A stretch of DNA of 64,000 bases from UBA9732 sp963599445 (GCA_963599445.1 CAVBWZ010000001.1:124001-188000), one strand, 5' to 3'; counted from the first letter of the stretch, positions 1 to 8,425 are shown. Notes: generated by a model not told the origin, from the letters alone. A program made the numbers and translations.

Positions 1-2
1 AC

Positions 3-275
3 GACTACGACAACGTCAGAAGCGTATTGAACAAGGGCGAATTCGTTCCCTATGACTGTTTCTGGTTCTTGGAAAGGGGCATTGAATGCAAACCTTACGA
101 CAAGGACATCTACCCACTCCTATTCGGCATGACGGAGAAGGAATTGTGTGCCTTCTACCGCGACAACGACTACAAGGCCGTATACAATGCCGCAAAGGAC
201 CTCTTCAAGGACTGGACGACAGCCGACAACGACAAACTATTCAAGGCCTATGCCTCCGTGCCTTGGCTCAGCTAG
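3..275 (+). CDS. C-terminal fragment of an unidentified protein (open at window edge)
   Basis: The reading frame is open from the first bases of the window to a TAG at 273-275, so this is the tail of a gene that starts outside. About 90 residues are visible, rich in aromatic and acidic residues (for example the stretch WFLERGIECKPYDKDIYP), with no recognisable motif, signal or membrane segment. An internal TTG at 27 could mimic a start, but coding-like sequence continues upstream of it. A strong bidirectional hairpin follows about 80 bases later. I do not recognise the family. Confidence 0.6.
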   Translation, partial: DYDNVRSVLNKGEFVPYDCFWFLERGIECKPYDKDIYPLLFGMTEKELCAFYRDNDYKAVYNAAKDLFKDWTTADNDKLFKAYASVPWLS

Positions 276-352
276 CAATCTGTAGCCGTTCTGTAGCACC
301 TGTGGCAAGTGTAGGGACTGTAGCGTTTGTTGAATCCGTCATCTCGTAAAAA

Positions 353-412
353 CAAGACTGCCACCTATCCAAGGTCAAATGCCTTTGGGTTTCGTGGCAG
401 TCTTGATTGTTT
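353..412. terminator. Bidirectional rho-independent terminator
   Basis: A 12-bp perfect inverted repeat (CAAGACTGCCAC at 353-364, GTGGCAGTCTTG at 394-405) is followed on the plus strand by ATTGTTTTTT. On the minus strand it is followed by TTTTTAC. It lies between the end of the truncated plus-strand gene and the end of the minus-strand reverse rubrerythrin, so it can serve both. Confidence 0.8.
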
Positions 413-432
413 TTTGCAAAGACTATTTGATC

Positions 433-1002
433 TTACTTGCCAAAGTATCTTGCAAGGAGCCCTGCGAAGGCTTTGCCGTGGCGGGCTTCGTCACGAGCCA
501 TCTCATGGACGGTGTCGTGGATTGCATCGAGGTTGTACTTCTTTGCAAGCTTTGCAAGCTCGGTCTTGCCTGCGGTTGCGCCGTTCTCGGCTTCTACACG
601 CATTTCAAGGTTCTTCTTCGTGCTGTCCGTGACGACCTCTCCAAGGAGCTCCGCGAACTTTGCTGCATGCTCGGCCTCTTCAAGTCCTGCCTTCTCCCAG
701 TACATTCCAATCTCAGGATAGCCTTCGCGATGGGCGACCCTTGCCATTGCAAGATACATTCCAACTTCGCAGCATTCGCCTTCGAAGTTTGCCTTGAGTC
801 CTGCTATGATTTCGTTTCTGACATCTTCAGGGACATCGGCTCCAAACTGCTTGCCAACGCCTACTACATGCTCTGCGGCCCATGCCATTTCACCTTTCTG
901 CTCCGTGAACTTATTTCCAGGGCACTTGCACTGTGGGCAGAATGCTGGTGGCTCGTCGCCTTCGTGTACGTATCCGCATATTGGACATACCCATTTCTTC
1001 AT
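433..1002 (-). CDS. Reverse rubrerythrin (NADH peroxidase type)
   Basis: The 189-residue protein starts with a rubredoxin-like iron site (CPICGY at about residue 6 and CPQC at about 22), followed by a four-helix ferritin-like diiron domain with ExxH-type motifs (EEAEH, DEARH). Rubredoxin first and diiron second is the reverse of classical rubrerythrin. Clostridial proteins of this type act as terminal H2O2/O2 reductases in anaerobes. The start has an excellent ribosome site (GGAGGAAACGATC then ATG) and the gene has its own sigma70-like promoter. A second rubrerythrin and a flavodiiron protein at 17-19 kb complete an oxygen-defence set. The cytoplasmic location is inferred from the lack of a signal peptide. 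Confidence 0.93.
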   Translation of the reverse strand: MKKWVCPICGYVHEGDEPPAFCPQCKCPGNKFTEQKGEMAWAAEHVVGVGKQFGADVPEDVRNEIIAGLKANFEGECCEVGMYLAMARVAHREGYPEIGMYWEKAGLEEAEHAAKFAELLGEVVTDSTKKNLEMRVEAENGATAGKTELAKLAKKYNLDAIHDTVHEMARDEARHGKAFAGLLARYFGK

Positions 1003-1083
1003 GATCGTTTCCTCCGTGTATTCGTTTTGTCTTTGGCAACCTTGGAGTGTTGCCGCTTCAAGGATACCTCAAAATAGTAGGGC

Positions 1084-1112
1084 AGTGTAGTAGAATTCGA
1101 TTTCTTTGTCAA
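1084..1112 (-). promoter_or_regulatory. Promoter of the reverse rubrerythrin gene
   Basis: On the minus strand, TTGACA (1107-1112), a 17-nt spacer and TACACT (1084-1089) form a near-consensus sigma70 promoter. It would give a leader of about 75 nt before the ATG at 1002. No PerR-like palindrome was found in it. Confidence 0.7.
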
Positions 1113-1118
1113 ACGAGG

Positions 1119-1170
1119 TGCGTCACTCCAGTGTGTCACTCCATGTCACTCCCTGTCGCCCTCGTCCGAC
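1119..1170. repeat. Short degenerate 10-bp repeats (GTCACTCC)
   Basis: GTCACTCC-type units recur at 1122, 1135, 1145 and 1155 (spacings 13, 10 and 10). They run into the last codons of the membrane-protein gene that ends at 1146. Similar short-period intergenic repeats occur elsewhere in the window. Confidence 0.6.
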
Positions 1171-1793
1171 ACTACGTCGGAGAACTCGGTGATCTCCGGT
1201 TCGTCTCTGAACGTCACCGTGATGTTCGCCATTTGGGCGGCATCGGTCTTCTTTTCGCGCAGTCTGCGACCATCCAGTATTAGGCAGTCGATGCCCTCCC
1301 ACAGAAAGAGCCAGAAGAGCATTATCACGGCTTCTCTGAATGGCAGGCGTGGCGTGAGACGGCCTATGAAGTCAACTCCAATGGCAAGAAGGCAACCGGT
1401 GATGATGAGTACGACGGCCTTCCAACGGTTGGAGCCTATTGCAAGCTGTGCATCCCCCATCTTGAGTGCGTAGTAGTCGTGGATTGTCTCACGTATGACG
1501 TTCTTTTCCTTCTCCGTGAAGGTTTTGCCGTTTATTTCAAGGACTATGGGGTACTCGACCGGGATGTATTCTGCGTTGGATTCCACGAAATGCACGAAGT
1601 CCTTGTTCGGCCACTCGTAGCCCTCCGACGAGAAAGGGTCGATTATGTCGTTGTAGCGTCTTACGTTGCAGGTTATGAAGGCAAGGTCGTTCTCTATGTA
1701 GAAGTCCTTTATGTATTTTTCGCCCTCTATCTTCTTTCGTTTAAGCTGCCTGAGGTTCTTCTTGAGTCGTTTGCTCCTTGCTTTGAAAGGCAT
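1146..1793 (-). CDS. Small two-helix membrane protein, unknown function
   Basis: The 215-residue protein has a very basic N-terminus (residues 1-25, many Lys/Arg), a soluble middle, two hydrophobic segments at about 122-142 and 150-168 separated by a short polar loop, and an acidic tail. This suggests an inner-membrane protein with both ends in the cytoplasm. The last residues are encoded inside a short 10-bp tandem repeat, so the C-terminus may vary between strains. The gene stands alone, with a repeat-rich region in front of it. I recognise it only as a type of hypothetical membrane protein found in anaerobes. Confidence 0.7.
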   Translation of the reverse strand: MPFKARSKRLKKNLRQLKRKKIEGEKYIKDFYIENDLAFITCNVRRYNDIIDPFSSEGYEWPNKDFVHFVESNAEYIPVEYPIVLEINGKTFTEKEKNVIRETIHDYYALKMGDAQLAIGSNRWKAVVLIITGCLLAIGVDFIGRLTPRLPFREAVIMLFWLFLWEGIDCLILDGRRLREKKTDAAQMANITVTFRDEPEITEFSDVVSDEGDRE

Positions 1794-1890
1794 TTCGCTT
1801 TGGATTTCCCCTGATGGTTCTATAGGATTCTGTTATTAGAATAACACTTGGAATCGAGATGGTGCAAGAAAAAGTTGGTTTTAAGGTTCG

Positions 1891-2003
1891 TTTGGGCGCA
1901 AGTTGGCTTATATGGCTAATGTTGGCGCATGTAGACGCATGTGGTTGTGAGGTAAGGCGCATCAAGGCGGACCAAGGCGCATGAGGGCGCATCAAAAGGA
2001 CGC
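1891..2003. repeat. Degenerate 10-bp tandem repeat, GGCGCAT family
   Basis: About eleven 10-bp units can be laid end to end, with a core close to AAGGCGCATC. The best block is four units at 1954-1993, and there is a one-base phase change near 1950. It fills most of the gap between the minus-strand genes starting at 1793 and ending at 2025. No gene or clear terminator is seen here. Confidence 0.75.
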
Positions 2004-2024
2004 TTCGTATAGTGCAGCAGAGAC

Positions 2025-2705
2025 CTAATGCTTGTTTGTAGGCCAGAAGCTTGTTTCAAGCATGAGGCATAGTGTGTGGTATATTGGTAGGTGAAGCTCT
2101 TGTATTCTGTATGTCTCGGTTTCAGGAACGTTTAGGCATACGTCTGACAGGGTGGTGAGCCTGGAGTTGTCATTGCCGGTAAGAGAGATCACCTTCATTC
2201 CCTTGGCTTTTGCTGTGATTGCAGCAAGTGCTACGTTTTGTGAGTTTCCTGACGTTGATATTGCAATGAGAGCATCGCCTTCCTCTCCATAGCCGTATAC
2301 TTGTTGGGCGAAGACCATTGGAGCAGAGCTGTCATTCCCATAAGCAGTGGACAAGGCCGTGTGTTGGGTAAGGTTTATAGCTGGTATTGCACCTTCAAGA
2401 CCGTTTGCAATTCTATCTCCATCAATGCTGTCGATGGAAATCAACCTTTTGCAAAGGTCCTCCTCTATTGGCCTATAGGCACAGAAGCTTTTCATGAGCT
2501 CCCCAACTATATGGTCACTGTCTGCACAGCTTCCTCCGTTTCCACATATCAGGATCTTTCCGTTTTGGGAGACTGTTTCCAATAGCAGTTCGTATGCATC
2601 GAGGATGTTGTTTCTAAGAACTTCCAGCTCTGGTCTTCTTTCTATTAGTATGTCCAACTGTTTTATGGCCCGTTCCTTGTAGTTTGGTTGAATCTTCCTT
2701 TCCAT
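2025..2705 (-). CDS. SIS-domain phosphosugar isomerase, GmhA-like
   Basis: The 226-residue single-domain SIS protein carries the phosphosugar-binding loop CGNGGSCADSDH near residue 54 and a second loop STSGNSQN near 150, as in sedoheptulose-7-phosphate isomerase (GmhA) and DiaA. GmhA converts an aldose/ketose phosphate pair. Here it is the last gene of a sugar-import operon, 27 nt after a ROK kinase, rather than beside LPS genes, so a catabolic substrate is more likely. The exact sugar cannot be told from sequence. A DiaA-type non-enzymatic role is less likely given the context. Confidence 0.85.
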   Translation of the reverse strand: MERKIQPNYKERAIKQLDILIERRPELEVLRNNILDAYELLLETVSQNGKILICGNGGSCADSDHIVGELMKSFCAYRPIEEDLCKRLISIDSIDGDRIANGLEGAIPAINLTQHTALSTAYGNDSSAPMVFAQQVYGYGEEGDALIAISTSGNSQNVALAAITAKAKGMKVISLTGNDNSRLTTLSDVCLNVPETETYRIQELHLPIYHTLCLMLETSFWPTNKH

Positions 2706-2732
2706 GGCAATTGCGTCCTATGTCGTATTCGT

Positions 2733-3656
2733 CTATATCGTCTTTTCGTAGAATGACTTGGCAACGCCCAAAGCAGCGGCGTCGCCAAGCTTGTCCCCCA
2801 ATGCTGAAGGCAGAATCCTGCATACGCTTGAACATTGGGGAAGAGTCTCTTCCTTTATGACCTCCAAGGCTATGTCCTTGAAAAGGTCCATGTCCCTCGT
2901 ATAGATGCTTCCAAGTACGATGCATTGAGGGTTGAAGAGGTCTATTAGTATTGAAAGTGCATAGCCAAGCTTCTTTGCTGTACACTCGATTGTCTTGACT
3001 GCCTTTGCATCCTTCGCATACGCAAGGGAGCAGATTTCCTTGGCTGAGAGCCTTTCTCCAAACAGCTGTTCATGGAGCAGAGACATCCCTGCTCCGGAGC
3101 AGAAGGATTCTATGCTGCCGTTCTTTCCATAGCAGAACGGACCTGATTTGGATATTCGTACATGTCCAATCTCTCCAGCCATTCCCGTAGTGCCTTCGTA
3201 AAGTCTTCCGTCGAGGATCAAGCCGGCTCCAAAGCCTGTTCCAAACGTTATGAAGATTGCATTCTCCATGCCCTTTGCGTTTCCCCAGTTCCACTCGGCA
3301 AGTGCACAGGCGTTTGCATCGTTCTGAAGGAATACTGGAAGGCTCAGTTCCTCGCTTAGGATCCGAGTTATGGGTATGTTGTGCCATCCTTGTAGATGAG
3401 GAGGAGAGAGGACTATGCCCTTTTTGCTGTCCAAAGGACCTCCACAGCTTATTCCAACCGCACTGACCCTGGCCGACCCATCACATCCACTGCAGCTATG
3501 GACCAAGGCCTTTGCCTCCGCAACCATCCTTTCTATGTTCTCGTCTGGAGTGTTGTATGTTGGAAACTTCGTCTGTTTCTCTATGGTTCCGTCTCCGTTT
3601 CCCAACGATACTCCAATCTTTGTACCGCCAATGTCTATTCCAAGGTATCTTCCCAT
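2733..3656 (-). CDS. ROK-family sugar kinase
   Basis: The protein has an N-terminal ATP-binding DIGGTK loop at residues 7-12, a second phosphate loop GTGFGAG, and the ROK acidic motif LQNDANACA. ROK kinases phosphorylate glucose, N-acetyl sugars, fructose or allose. The usual CxCGxxGCxE zinc motif is replaced by FCYGKNGSIE, which keeps only the first cysteine, so zinc binding is doubtful. I chose the ATG at 3656 (307 residues) because TGGAGC precedes it at good spacing and this removes overlap with the upstream gene. A TTG at 3710 would give 325 residues. It lies 37 nt after the previous gene in the same operon. Confidence 0.88.
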   Translation of the reverse strand: MGRYLGIDIGGTKIGVSLGNGDGTIEKQTKFPTYNTPDENIERMVAEAKALVHSCSGCDGSARVSAVGISCGGPLDSKKGIVLSPPHLQGWHNIPITRILSEELSLPVFLQNDANACALAEWNWGNAKGMENAIFITFGTGFGAGLILDGRLYEGTTGMAGEIGHVRISKSGPFCYGKNGSIESFCSGAGMSLLHEQLFGERLSAKEICSLAYAKDAKAVKTIECTAKKLGYALSILIDLFNPQCIVLGSIYTRDMDLFKDIALEVIKEETLPQCSSVCRILPSALGDKLGDAAALGVAKSFYEKTI

Positions 3657-3693
3657 CGTCAAAGCTCCATTTGAAGTTTCGTCTGAAGTTCCA

Positions 3694-4797
3694 TCAATGT
3701 TTTCCTTCAAGTACGGCGAGAAGGGTGGAGAAGAACACTTTGTTGTCGTAGCAGCTATAGTCTATTCTGCCTCCCATTCTGTTGAACGTCTTCATGAACC
3801 GCAGGTAATAGGCGGGATTGTCTGCAGGAGGTTCTCCTTTGGACCAGTCCCAGGTCGCTGGCTGCAGGTCCACTACATGTATTGCGAAGTCGTCTATCTT
3901 CCTTCCTTCTCTGAGTGCTACGTTGCGTGACATTGAAAGGGATTTTTCGAATATCATGGGGGACATGACCGCAGAACCCACCGATAGATAGACTCCATGT
4001 TCAAGGTTGGATATGCTGTCTGCATACGACAGGAAATCCCTTTGGGCCGTCCTTCCTATAGCAGCACCATCGTTTGCGTAGTGCGTATATATCACATCAT
4101 GTCCAAACATTGGGTGGCAGGTGAATCTTCCGCTGGACCTTCCTACGTAGTTCTGAAGGCTGTAGTCCTTGAACCTGTGTTCAAGTTTAAGATGTCCTCC
4201 TTCCATGTTGCAGTTCTTCATCTCCTGCAGGAGGTCCAGCGCCGCAGCCCTTTTTTCAAGGTCCTGATTTGGATTGTAGCTAACGGCTTCAAGCTCTTCC
4301 CTGGAAGGTATGTCAAGTCCATCGTTGCGAATGAACTCTCCTACGGAATCGGCATATCCCAGACCCTTGTAGGCACCTACTGCGATTGCAAGGTTTATGT
4401 AGAGTCCCGTCTCCTGCCATGTTCCAAAATGGCCTTCCTTGACGTTTGCCCTTACGTCTTCGCTGCTTTTGCCTGCATAGGAGAACTCCCAATCATGTAT
4501 TATTCCTGCTCCATTGGTGCATATATGCGTGAACCAGCCGTCTTCGAGGAGCTTTCCAAGGACCCTTCCCATTCCATTCTTGATTGCGTGCGCTCCAAAT
4601 GCACATACAACCGAGCTTCCAAGGGCCTTCGCTTTCTTGATTTCGTCCGCCAATCCAATGAAGTATTCCAATTGTCTTGGACACATACGTTCGCAGGAAA
4701 CGGCGTTTGGATCCATGCTTGCTTCAATGATGTCTACTTTGCTGTAGCGTTTTTCTATTGGAAGGTACTCCATTGAGAACCTGTCGAACTGCTTCAT
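3694..4797 (-). CDS. Conserved Rossmann-type protein, deoxyhypusine-synthase-like, function unknown
   Basis: The 367-residue soluble protein contains a glycine-rich stretch (CAFGAHAIKNGMGRVLG at about residues 65-81), then a conserved segment THICTNGAGIIHDWE at about 88-102, and FGTWQETG near 125. This pattern recalls an unannotated family with a deoxyhypusine-synthase-like NAD-binding fold, but the typical eukaryotic/archaeal active site is not apparent, and a bacterial eIF5A role is not expected. Its start codon directly follows the kinase-phosphatase stop, with the ribosome site GGAGGAAATAG inside that gene, so the two are translationally coupled. I infer an oxidoreductase or hydro-lyase step on the imported sugar. 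The assignment to a reaction is unknown. Confidence 0.75.
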   Translation of the reverse strand: MKQFDRFSMEYLPIEKRYSKVDIIEASMDPNAVSCERMCPRQLEYFIGLADEIKKAKALGSSVVCAFGAHAIKNGMGRVLGKLLEDGWFTHICTNGAGIIHDWEFSYAGKSSEDVRANVKEGHFGTWQETGLYINLAIAVGAYKGLGYADSVGEFIRNDGLDIPSREELEAVSYNPNQDLEKRAAALDLLQEMKNCNMEGGHLKLEHRFKDYSLQNYVGRSSGRFTCHPMFGHDVIYTHYANDGAAIGRTAQRDFLSYADSISNLEHGVYLSVGSAVMSPMIFEKSLSMSRNVALREGRKIDDFAIHVVDLQPATWDWSKGEPPADNPAYYLRFMKTFNRMGGRIDYSCYDNKVFFSTLLAVLEGKH

Positions 4798-6681
4798 CTA
4801 TTTCCTCCATCCCAAGTGGTTTTCCAGTGTCTTCATCCATGAGAAATCAGGAATGAGGATGTCTGCGCCTGCAAGTATGAGTCTCTCTCTCTTTGCTGGG
4901 TTCATTCCAAATCTCTGATGTTCGTCGCTAATGATTCCTACTGTGAGGAATCCTCTCTTCTTGGCTTCCCTCATTTCCACAGGTCCATCCCCAAAGACCA
5001 CGACCTGGGAGCTGTTTGCATCTATGTTCTTTATTATTTCACCCATGACCATCTTCTTTGGATCCTTGGATAGGTTGCTTACGGATCCAAAGATCCCTCC
5101 CGTGAACAATGAATCGTATCCAAGTGCATGGGTTTCGTATTTGACGTCCGTATAGTCGCTTCCACTTGCAAGGAATACCTTGGTTCCGTTCTTTCCAAGT
5201 TCTGAAAGAAAATCCAAAGCCCCTTTCATCGTAAGGTCGTAGACGTTGTATATCCCTTCCTCGAACCTTTTGTATTTGCATTTGAGCTGTTCGTTCAGAA
5301 GGCTTCTGTATTCGTCCTTGTATTGAAGAGGTGTCTTTATTTCTTTTTCCGGAACGTATCCATAGTCACGTATCATGTCTATGAGTTGGCTCATTTGGAC
5401 TATGGTTTGGATGCCTGTGGTTTTTTCTATCATTGCATCCACGTTGCTGTACATCTTGTCCAGATCCAATGCTGCTATGGAGTCGAATCTGTCACCAGCA
5501 ATGGCTTGAACCATCATCTTTCGCATGATTTTCTCCCAACCATGCCGCATTGTAGATATCGTTCCATCGTGGTCGAATATTGCAACCTTGGGGTATTCCC
5601 CTTCCAGAGGGCGTTCCAACCTAGCATTGACGATTTCAATGTCCGTTCCGTCAAGATACCTTGCAAGGCGGGGGTCCTTTGCAAGTGTTGGGTTGTATCT
5701 GTAGTCAGGGTCTTCCAGCAGGGTCTGGGTCTGGACTTGGGTTGGATGGCCTGTTGAAAAGAGGACTCCTGCGCTTATGGAGGCGTTTGCATTTGCATAT
5801 TCAAGGCTTTCCTTCAAACCCAAACCTTTTGCCTGCGCTGCGACCAGGCCTGCAAGGAAAGCATCACCTGCTCCAACGGGGTCGGTCTTCTTCACATCGT
5901 TTATGCCAAGGACTCTGAACGAGTCTGTGCCGTTCGTTCCAAACGCACCTTCCTTTCCCATTGTCAACACAACGGTTTTGGGAGTTGGCTTTCTCTTTAG
6001 GAATAGCTCTGCTGCTTTCTGTGCCGAGTCCTCTCCCGTCTTCGCCTTTGCTTCAACTAGATTGAATTTGTAGGAGGAGTTGGGATACATGATGTCGTCA
6101 CGGCAATCCACCCAAACGGAACCTTTGAAGCCTTCAAGGATTTTGGAAAGCCTCTTTTTGAACTCTGCAGCTGAAGCATCCAGATGTATGCTGTTTGGAA
6201 TCTGCTGATTGATGACCACTGTTCCGTACTCGTCCATATTCCTGCAAAGGTCGTCAAGTATTCCATCAAGAATCTTTGGGTCATATTCGTTGGTCTTTCC
6301 CAAGTCATACCTTGGAAGTTCGTTTCCCATCATGTCATAGTGTTTGTGGTAGACGAATGTGGTGAAATCCTTTTGCCTTGCGATGTGTCCGGTTCCAACG
6401 GACAAGTCCTTGAGCTTTCCTTCAAGGATGTCTGCGAATATGTCTTCCCCCACCACGCCGTAGATATCGCATGGCACCCCTAGGCAGGCTATGTCGGCAG
6501 CCAGGTTCGCAGCCCCACCGCAGTCGTAGTTGTATTTCCTTACATCCTCGACCGTTAGGCCCGTTTCGACCGATCTTTCATTGGAGGTCTCCGCAAAGTA
6601 GGAGAAATCCAGAGCCATATCGCCTATTACAGCTATCTTTCTGCCAGATCCATTTTTGGACGTACCTGAGTTTTTCGTCAT
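4798..6681 (-). CDS. PfkB carbohydrate kinase (HldE-like) fused to a HAD phosphatase
   Basis: The 627-residue protein has two enzyme domains. Residues 14-315 are a ribokinase/PfkB domain with the GGAANLA signature at 55-61, typical of the heptose kinase half of HldE, and the catalytic GAGD loop at 270-273. Residues 365-625 are a HAD domain with nucleophile motif DHDGT (Asp370, Asp372) and a late FGDGP motif. No nucleotidyltransferase domain is present. One chain could therefore add and remove phosphate at different positions, as HldE-kinase and GmhB do in ADP-heptose synthesis. It overlaps the upstream permease by four bases (ATGA) and abuts the next gene. Both active sites look intact. The substrate is unknown. 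Confidence 0.88.
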   Translation of the reverse strand: MTKNSGTSKNGSGRKIAVIGDMALDFSYFAETSNERSVETGLTVEDVRKYNYDCGGAANLAADIACLGVPCDIYGVVGEDIFADILEGKLKDLSVGTGHIARQKDFTTFVYHKHYDMMGNELPRYDLGKTNEYDPKILDGILDDLCRNMDEYGTVVINQQIPNSIHLDASAAEFKKRLSKILEGFKGSVWVDCRDDIMYPNSSYKFNLVEAKAKTGEDSAQKAAELFLKRKPTPKTVVLTMGKEGAFGTNGTDSFRVLGINDVKKTDPVGAGDAFLAGLVAAQAKGLGLKESLEYANANASISAGVLFSTGHPTQVQTQTLLEDPDYRYNPTLAKDPRLARYLDGTDIEIVNARLERPLEGEYPKVAIFDHDGTISTMRHGWEKIMRKMMVQAIAGDRFDSIAALDLDKMYSNVDAMIEKTTGIQTIVQMSQLIDMIRDYGYVPEKEIKTPLQYKDEYRSLLNEQLKCKYKRFEEGIYNVYDLTMKGALDFLSELGKNGTKVFLASGSDYTDVKYETHALGYDSLFTGGIFGSVSNLSKDPKKMVMGEIIKNIDANSSQVVVFGDGPVEMREAKKRGFLTVGIISDEHQRFGMNPAKRERLILAGADILIPDFSWMKTLENHLGWRK

Positions 6682-7520
6682 GATTTGACCGCCCCTCCGG
6701 AGAGTCCAATGATGAAGTACTTCTGTGCAAACGAGAAGAGTAGGAATATTGGAACGATCGCTATGAACGCAGCGGTTCCCAGAAGCGACCAGTCAACCTC
6801 TCCCTGTTCGCCTATGAATCTGTAGAGCTCCACCGTATATGGTCTCATGCTGCTTGTGAGCGTCATGGCGACAATGTACTCGTTCCAAGCCTTGAAGAAT
6901 GCGAATATGGCCGATGCCGATAACCCTGGAGCTGCAATTGGAAGGGCTATTCTGAAGAAAGCTTGTGGCTGGGAAAGACCGTCTATCATGGCCGCTTCCT
7001 CTATGGCATCTGGTATCGTGTCGAAATAGCCCTTCAGAATCCATGTGTTCATTGGTGCAGACAACGTTGCATAGATGAGGATGAGTCCAATATGGGTGTT
7101 GTAGAGCCGATAGGTTGAGAATATCTGATACAAAGGTATGATAAGCGCCAATACCGGAACCATCTGGAAGAACATTATCCCCACCATTATGAGTTTCTTC
7201 CCAGGGAACTTGAGCCTTGAAAGGCCATAGCCTGCAAGCGTTGCGACTATGCAGCTCAACGCCATTGCTCCAAACGAGACTATCAGGCTGTGATAGAAGG
7301 ATTTGAAGTTGAAGTTCCTTGCGTCGAACAGCCTTGCGAAGTTCTGAAGGGTAGGGTTCTTTGGAAACAGCGTTGGAGGGTATCCAATGGCCTCTGTGGA
7401 TGTCTTGAACGTGGAGCTAAGCAACCAGTACAGAGGTGTGAGAGTGAGGATTGCGAATACAACGAGTACTACATAGATTGCAATCTTGGATATTTTCTTT
7501 GAAGTTTTTGTGCTTATCAT
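6678..7520 (-). CDS. ABC sugar transporter permease, MalG/UgpE type
   Basis: The 280-residue inner-membrane protein has six predicted helices. Near residues 190-210 it carries the EAA loop (EEAAMIDGLSQPQAFFRIALPIA) that docks on the ATPase. The family is the second permease of CUT1 carbohydrate importers. It starts 11 nt after the first permease and ends with an ATGA overlap into the kinase-phosphatase gene, which ties uptake to metabolism. No ABC ATPase gene lies in the window, so a shared MsmK-like ATPase encoded elsewhere is implied. Confidence 0.93.
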   Translation of the reverse strand: MISTKTSKKISKIAIYVVLVVFAILTLTPLYWLLSSTFKTSTEAIGYPPTLFPKNPTLQNFARLFDARNFNFKSFYHSLIVSFGAMALSCIVATLAGYGLSRLKFPGKKLIMVGIMFFQMVPVLALIIPLYQIFSTYRLYNTHIGLILIYATLSAPMNTWILKGYFDTIPDAIEEAAMIDGLSQPQAFFRIALPIAAPGLSASAIFAFFKAWNEYIVAMTLTSSMRPYTVELYRFIGEQGEVDWSLLGTAAFIAIVPIFLLFSFAQKYFIIGLSGGAVKS

Positions 7521-7531
7521 GCCGCCCCTCC

Positions 7532-8425
7532 TTATTTGGAAACATTTTCTCTGTTCAGTTTGAGGTAGGTGATTGTTAGGAACAGGTTAAGGATAAGTAT
7601 GACGACTGCAACCGCCGCACCTTCTCCAAGCTTTCCAAAGTCAAAGGCCCTTCTATACATATGTACGGCCATGACTTCGCTCATATAGAGAGGACCTCCC
7701 TTGGTGGTTGCATATATGAGGTCGAATGAGTTGATTGTGTTCATGCTGGTCATAACCAGATTCATGACGAGGAACTGTTTCAAAAGAGGCAGGGTTATAT
7801 ATCTGAGCTGCTGCCAACCAGAGGCTCCGTCTATGACCGCAGCTTCGTATATGTCTTCGTCTATGCTTTGCAGACCGGAAGTCTGGATTATGAAACTGAA
7901 CGGCATACCATGCCATATGTTAGCCACTATGAGGCATGGAAGCACGAGTTTTGGGTCGTTGAGCCATGTTGGAAGGTTCTCCACTCCAAGCTTTCCCAAC
8001 AGGAAGTTGAGGATTCCAAGTCTTGGCTCATACATGAACCTCCATGAAATGGAGATTATTATTCCGCTTACGACCCATGGGAGTATCGTTATTGACCTGA
8101 AGATGCCTCTGAGCTTTATGCTTTTCTTGTTTACGAGGAAAGCGAGGAGGAATCCAATGCCTATCTGACCAACTACGCTTCCCACTACATAGTATATTGT
8201 GTTGGGGAGTATCGTCTTGAAGAAGTTCGGCTCTTCTCTGGTGAACAGCACCTTGTAGTTTTTGAGCCCAGAGAACTTCATGTTGTTCATTGTCGAGAGC
8301 TTTACGTTCTGGAAACTCAGGTAGATGGTCCTTAGAAGAGGATAGAACGACAATGCAAGAAGAAGCACTACGATTGGAAGGATGAAGATGTATCCTTGGA
8401 TCATGTTCTTTGTCTTTATTTTCAC
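7532..8425 (-). CDS. ABC sugar transporter permease, MalF/UgpA type
   Basis: The 297-residue protein starts with one short cytoplasmic segment and a first helix, and its transport domain has the EAA loop (YEAAVIDGASGWQQLRYI) near residue 190. It lacks the large periplasmic loop of enterobacterial MalF, as is usual for CUT1 systems outside gamma-proteobacteria. It is separated from the binding-protein gene by 169 nt holding two hairpins, which may lower its expression relative to the binding protein. Confidence 0.93.
   Translation of the reverse strand: MKIKTKNMIQGYIFILPIVVLLLALSFYPLLRTIYLSFQNVKLSTMNNMKFSGLKNYKVLFTREEPNFFKTILPNTIYYVVGSVVGQIGIGFLLAFLVNKKSIKLRGIFRSITILPWVVSGIIISISWRFMYEPRLGILNFLLGKLGVENLPTWLNDPKLVLPCLIVANIWHGMPFSFIIQTSGLQSIDEDIYEAAVIDGASGWQQLRYITLPLLKQFLVMNLVMTSMNTINSFDLIYATTKGGPLYMSEVMAVHMYRRAFDFGKLGEGAAVAVVILILNLFLTITYLKLNRENVSK

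Noticed and set aside
379..1077. Long plus-strand frame opposite the reverse rubrerythrin gene
   Set aside because: It is the antisense shadow of a well-supported gene and its product is Cys/Phe-rich nonsense.
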